Shown: one piece after another, positions 6,601-7,027 of the stretch
Layout: each line of letters begins with the position of its first letter
Numbering within the stretch: position 1 is the first letter of the stretch
Assembly (NCBI GenBank): GCA_903928615.1
Contig: CAIYRJ010000241.1
Span: forward strand, 1-7,027
Length of the DNA: 7,027 bases
Source of the DNA: an uncultured Actinomycetes bacterium
GTDB lineage: Bacteria; Actinomycetota; Thermoleophilia; Miltoncostaeales; Miltoncostaeaceae
Reading direction: 5' to 3'
Position numbers and translations under genes: made by a program
Notes under the pieces: model-generated
Seen by the model: only the letters and a program-made list of their open reading frames with translations
What the model was told of the DNA's origin: nothing
Databases searched by the model: none

Positions 6601-6675
6601 GAAACGGCGCGCCAGCGCGGTCCGCCATGCAAGCACGCGGGCGCGGCAAGCGCCACCGCGCGCGGCGCAACGGGA

Positions 6676-6705
6676 GGTGACTGTCACCGTACGGTGACTG
6701 TCACC
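6676..6705. repeat. tandem palindrome, two 13-bp GGTGACTGTCACC copies
   Basis: The odd palindrome GGTGAC-T-GTCACC occurs at 6676-6688 and again, identically, at 6693-6705, separated by GTAC. The 30-bp unit is itself palindromic apart from the two central T positions. It could be a double operator for a dimeric regulator 119-148 bp upstream of the cysH start codon. Alternatively, in RNA one copy can pair with the other around a GTAC loop, giving a long hairpin that might stop transcription from the upstream gene or belong to a dispersed intergenic repeat family. The sequence alone does not separate these options. Confidence 0.55.
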
Positions 6706-6708
6706 CCA

Positions 6709-6740
6709 CGGGGCCGGCCACGATGCAATGGCCGGCCCCG
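6709..6740 (-). terminator. strong 12-bp hairpin downstream of the right-edge gene
   Basis: CGGGGCCGGCCA (6709-6720) and TGGCCGGCCCCG (6729-6740) form a perfect 12-bp stem around an 8-nt loop. It starts 23 nt beyond the stop codon of the minus-strand gene at the right edge, the place expected for its terminator. The RNA lacks the U-run of a classical intrinsic terminator, a frequent situation in GC-rich actinobacteria. Confidence 0.58.
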
Positions 6741-6763
6741 GGATGACCTCACCGCGCTGCGTC

Positions 6764-7027
6764 CTAGGCGGGCGGCGGCGGCAGCGTCGCCGACGGCGCG
6801 AAGCGCGCGAACGACAGCAGCTGCCACGCGCCATTGACCCACGCGTAGGTGTAGAGCACCGGCACGTAGGTGTTCGGCACGGTGGTCTGCCAGTTGACGC
6901 CGCCCACCGTGAGAAGGCCGTCGCCGTAGTTGGCGTTGTCCACCCTCAGCACGGCGTCGTTATACGTGGGGTGGTTGGCCAGGTACGCGGCCTTGTTGGC
7001 AGCAGTGTTGTTGGCGCGCTGGATGAA
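6764..7027 (-). CDS. C-terminal end of an unrecognised protein
   Basis: A minus-strand frame enters from the right edge and stays open for 87 codons to a TAG at 6766-6764; its start lies outside the window. The fragment begins with an Asn/Ala-rich helical stretch ('RANNTAANKAAYLANHP'). It continues with alternating hydrophobic and polar residues typical of beta strands, including 'YVPVLYTYAWVNGAWQLLSF', and ends in 'LPPPPA'. The strand-rich end with 'WVNGAWQLLSF' recalls the last strands of NTF2-like domains, but this is only a structural impression. No cysteine is present. A strong hairpin just downstream suggests it is a separate transcription unit from the cys operon. Frame, composition and placement support a real gene. 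Confidence 0.6.
   Translation of the reverse strand, partial: FIQRANNTAANKAAYLANHPTYNDAVLRVDNANYGDGLLTVGGVNWQTTVPNTYVPVLYTYAWVNGAWQLLSFARFAPSATLPPPPA

Noticed and set aside
5868..6656. Longer cysH with an N-terminal extension to 6656
   Set aside because: The added 33 residues look like translated noncoding DNA and cross the promoter and the CATAAGCC repeats; ATG 6557 gives the standard N-terminus.
6676..6740. CRISPR array or transposon end
   Set aside because: There are only two repeat copies with a 4-bp separation, no spacers, no transposase gene and no target-site duplication.
6558..6763. SAM-type or other riboswitch upstream of cysH
   Set aside because: The probable promoter lies directly at the start codon, leaving no room for a leader RNA, and no riboswitch core motif was recognised.
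6574..6834. Open frames across the 6558-6763 intergenic region on both strands
   Set aside because: They run over the palindromes and hairpin, give Arg/Cys-rich or repetitive translations and lack plausible starts.

Overview
The window is a GC-rich chromosomal stretch with GTG and ATG starts, overlapping stop/start codons and two or more genes whose start codons sit directly behind a -10-like hexamer, as in leaderless transcripts. Together with a mycobacterial-type APS reductase and a Gly/Ser/Thr-rich lipoprotein signal, this suggests an Actinomycetota genome, possibly a deep lineage such as Thermoleophilia. The lineage is inferred from composition and style, not from a marker gene. No mobile element, CRISPR array, rRNA or tRNA gene was seen.

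Layout. Positions 1-779 (minus) hold the 5' part of a four-helix membrane protein resembling the DUF4239 family; it runs off the left edge. A 75-bp divergent promoter region separates it from a plus-strand pair: a three-helix membrane protein with a histidine-rich N-terminus (855-1520), whose stop codon overlaps the start of a lipoprotein of the branched-chain amino acid type periplasmic binding family (1520-2686). A DUF368 membrane protein follows (2753-3631); this family includes the polyprenyl-phosphate translocase PopT. Converging on it from the right is a tight minus-strand operon, cysH-cysD-cysN (6557 to 3704). At the right edge (6764-7027, minus) is the C-terminal end of an unrecognised protein.

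How the genes work together. CysD and CysN activate sulfate with ATP to adenylyl sulfate (APS), CysN supplying GTP hydrolysis. CysH carries the four iron-sulfur cysteines of the APS-specific reductase and would reduce APS directly to sulfite. No APS kinase (CysC) is fused to CysN or present in the window, which fits the direct APS route. Sulfite reductase and sulfate uptake genes are not in view. The left-hand genes look like an envelope cluster: a possible receptor lipoprotein translated together with a small membrane protein, next to a probable lipid-carrier recycling transporter. No ABC permease or ATPase accompanies the binding protein here.

The most notable non-coding structure is upstream of cysH. 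It contains a 30-bp tandem palindrome (two identical 13-bp copies of GGTGACTGTCACC separated by GTAC), a perfect 12-bp inverted repeat beside it, and two CATAAGCC direct repeats 22 bp apart over the presumed cysH promoter. No clearly novel multi-gene system can be demonstrated from this window. The best candidates for a second look are the translationally coupled membrane protein/binding protein pair and the repeat cluster upstream of cysH.
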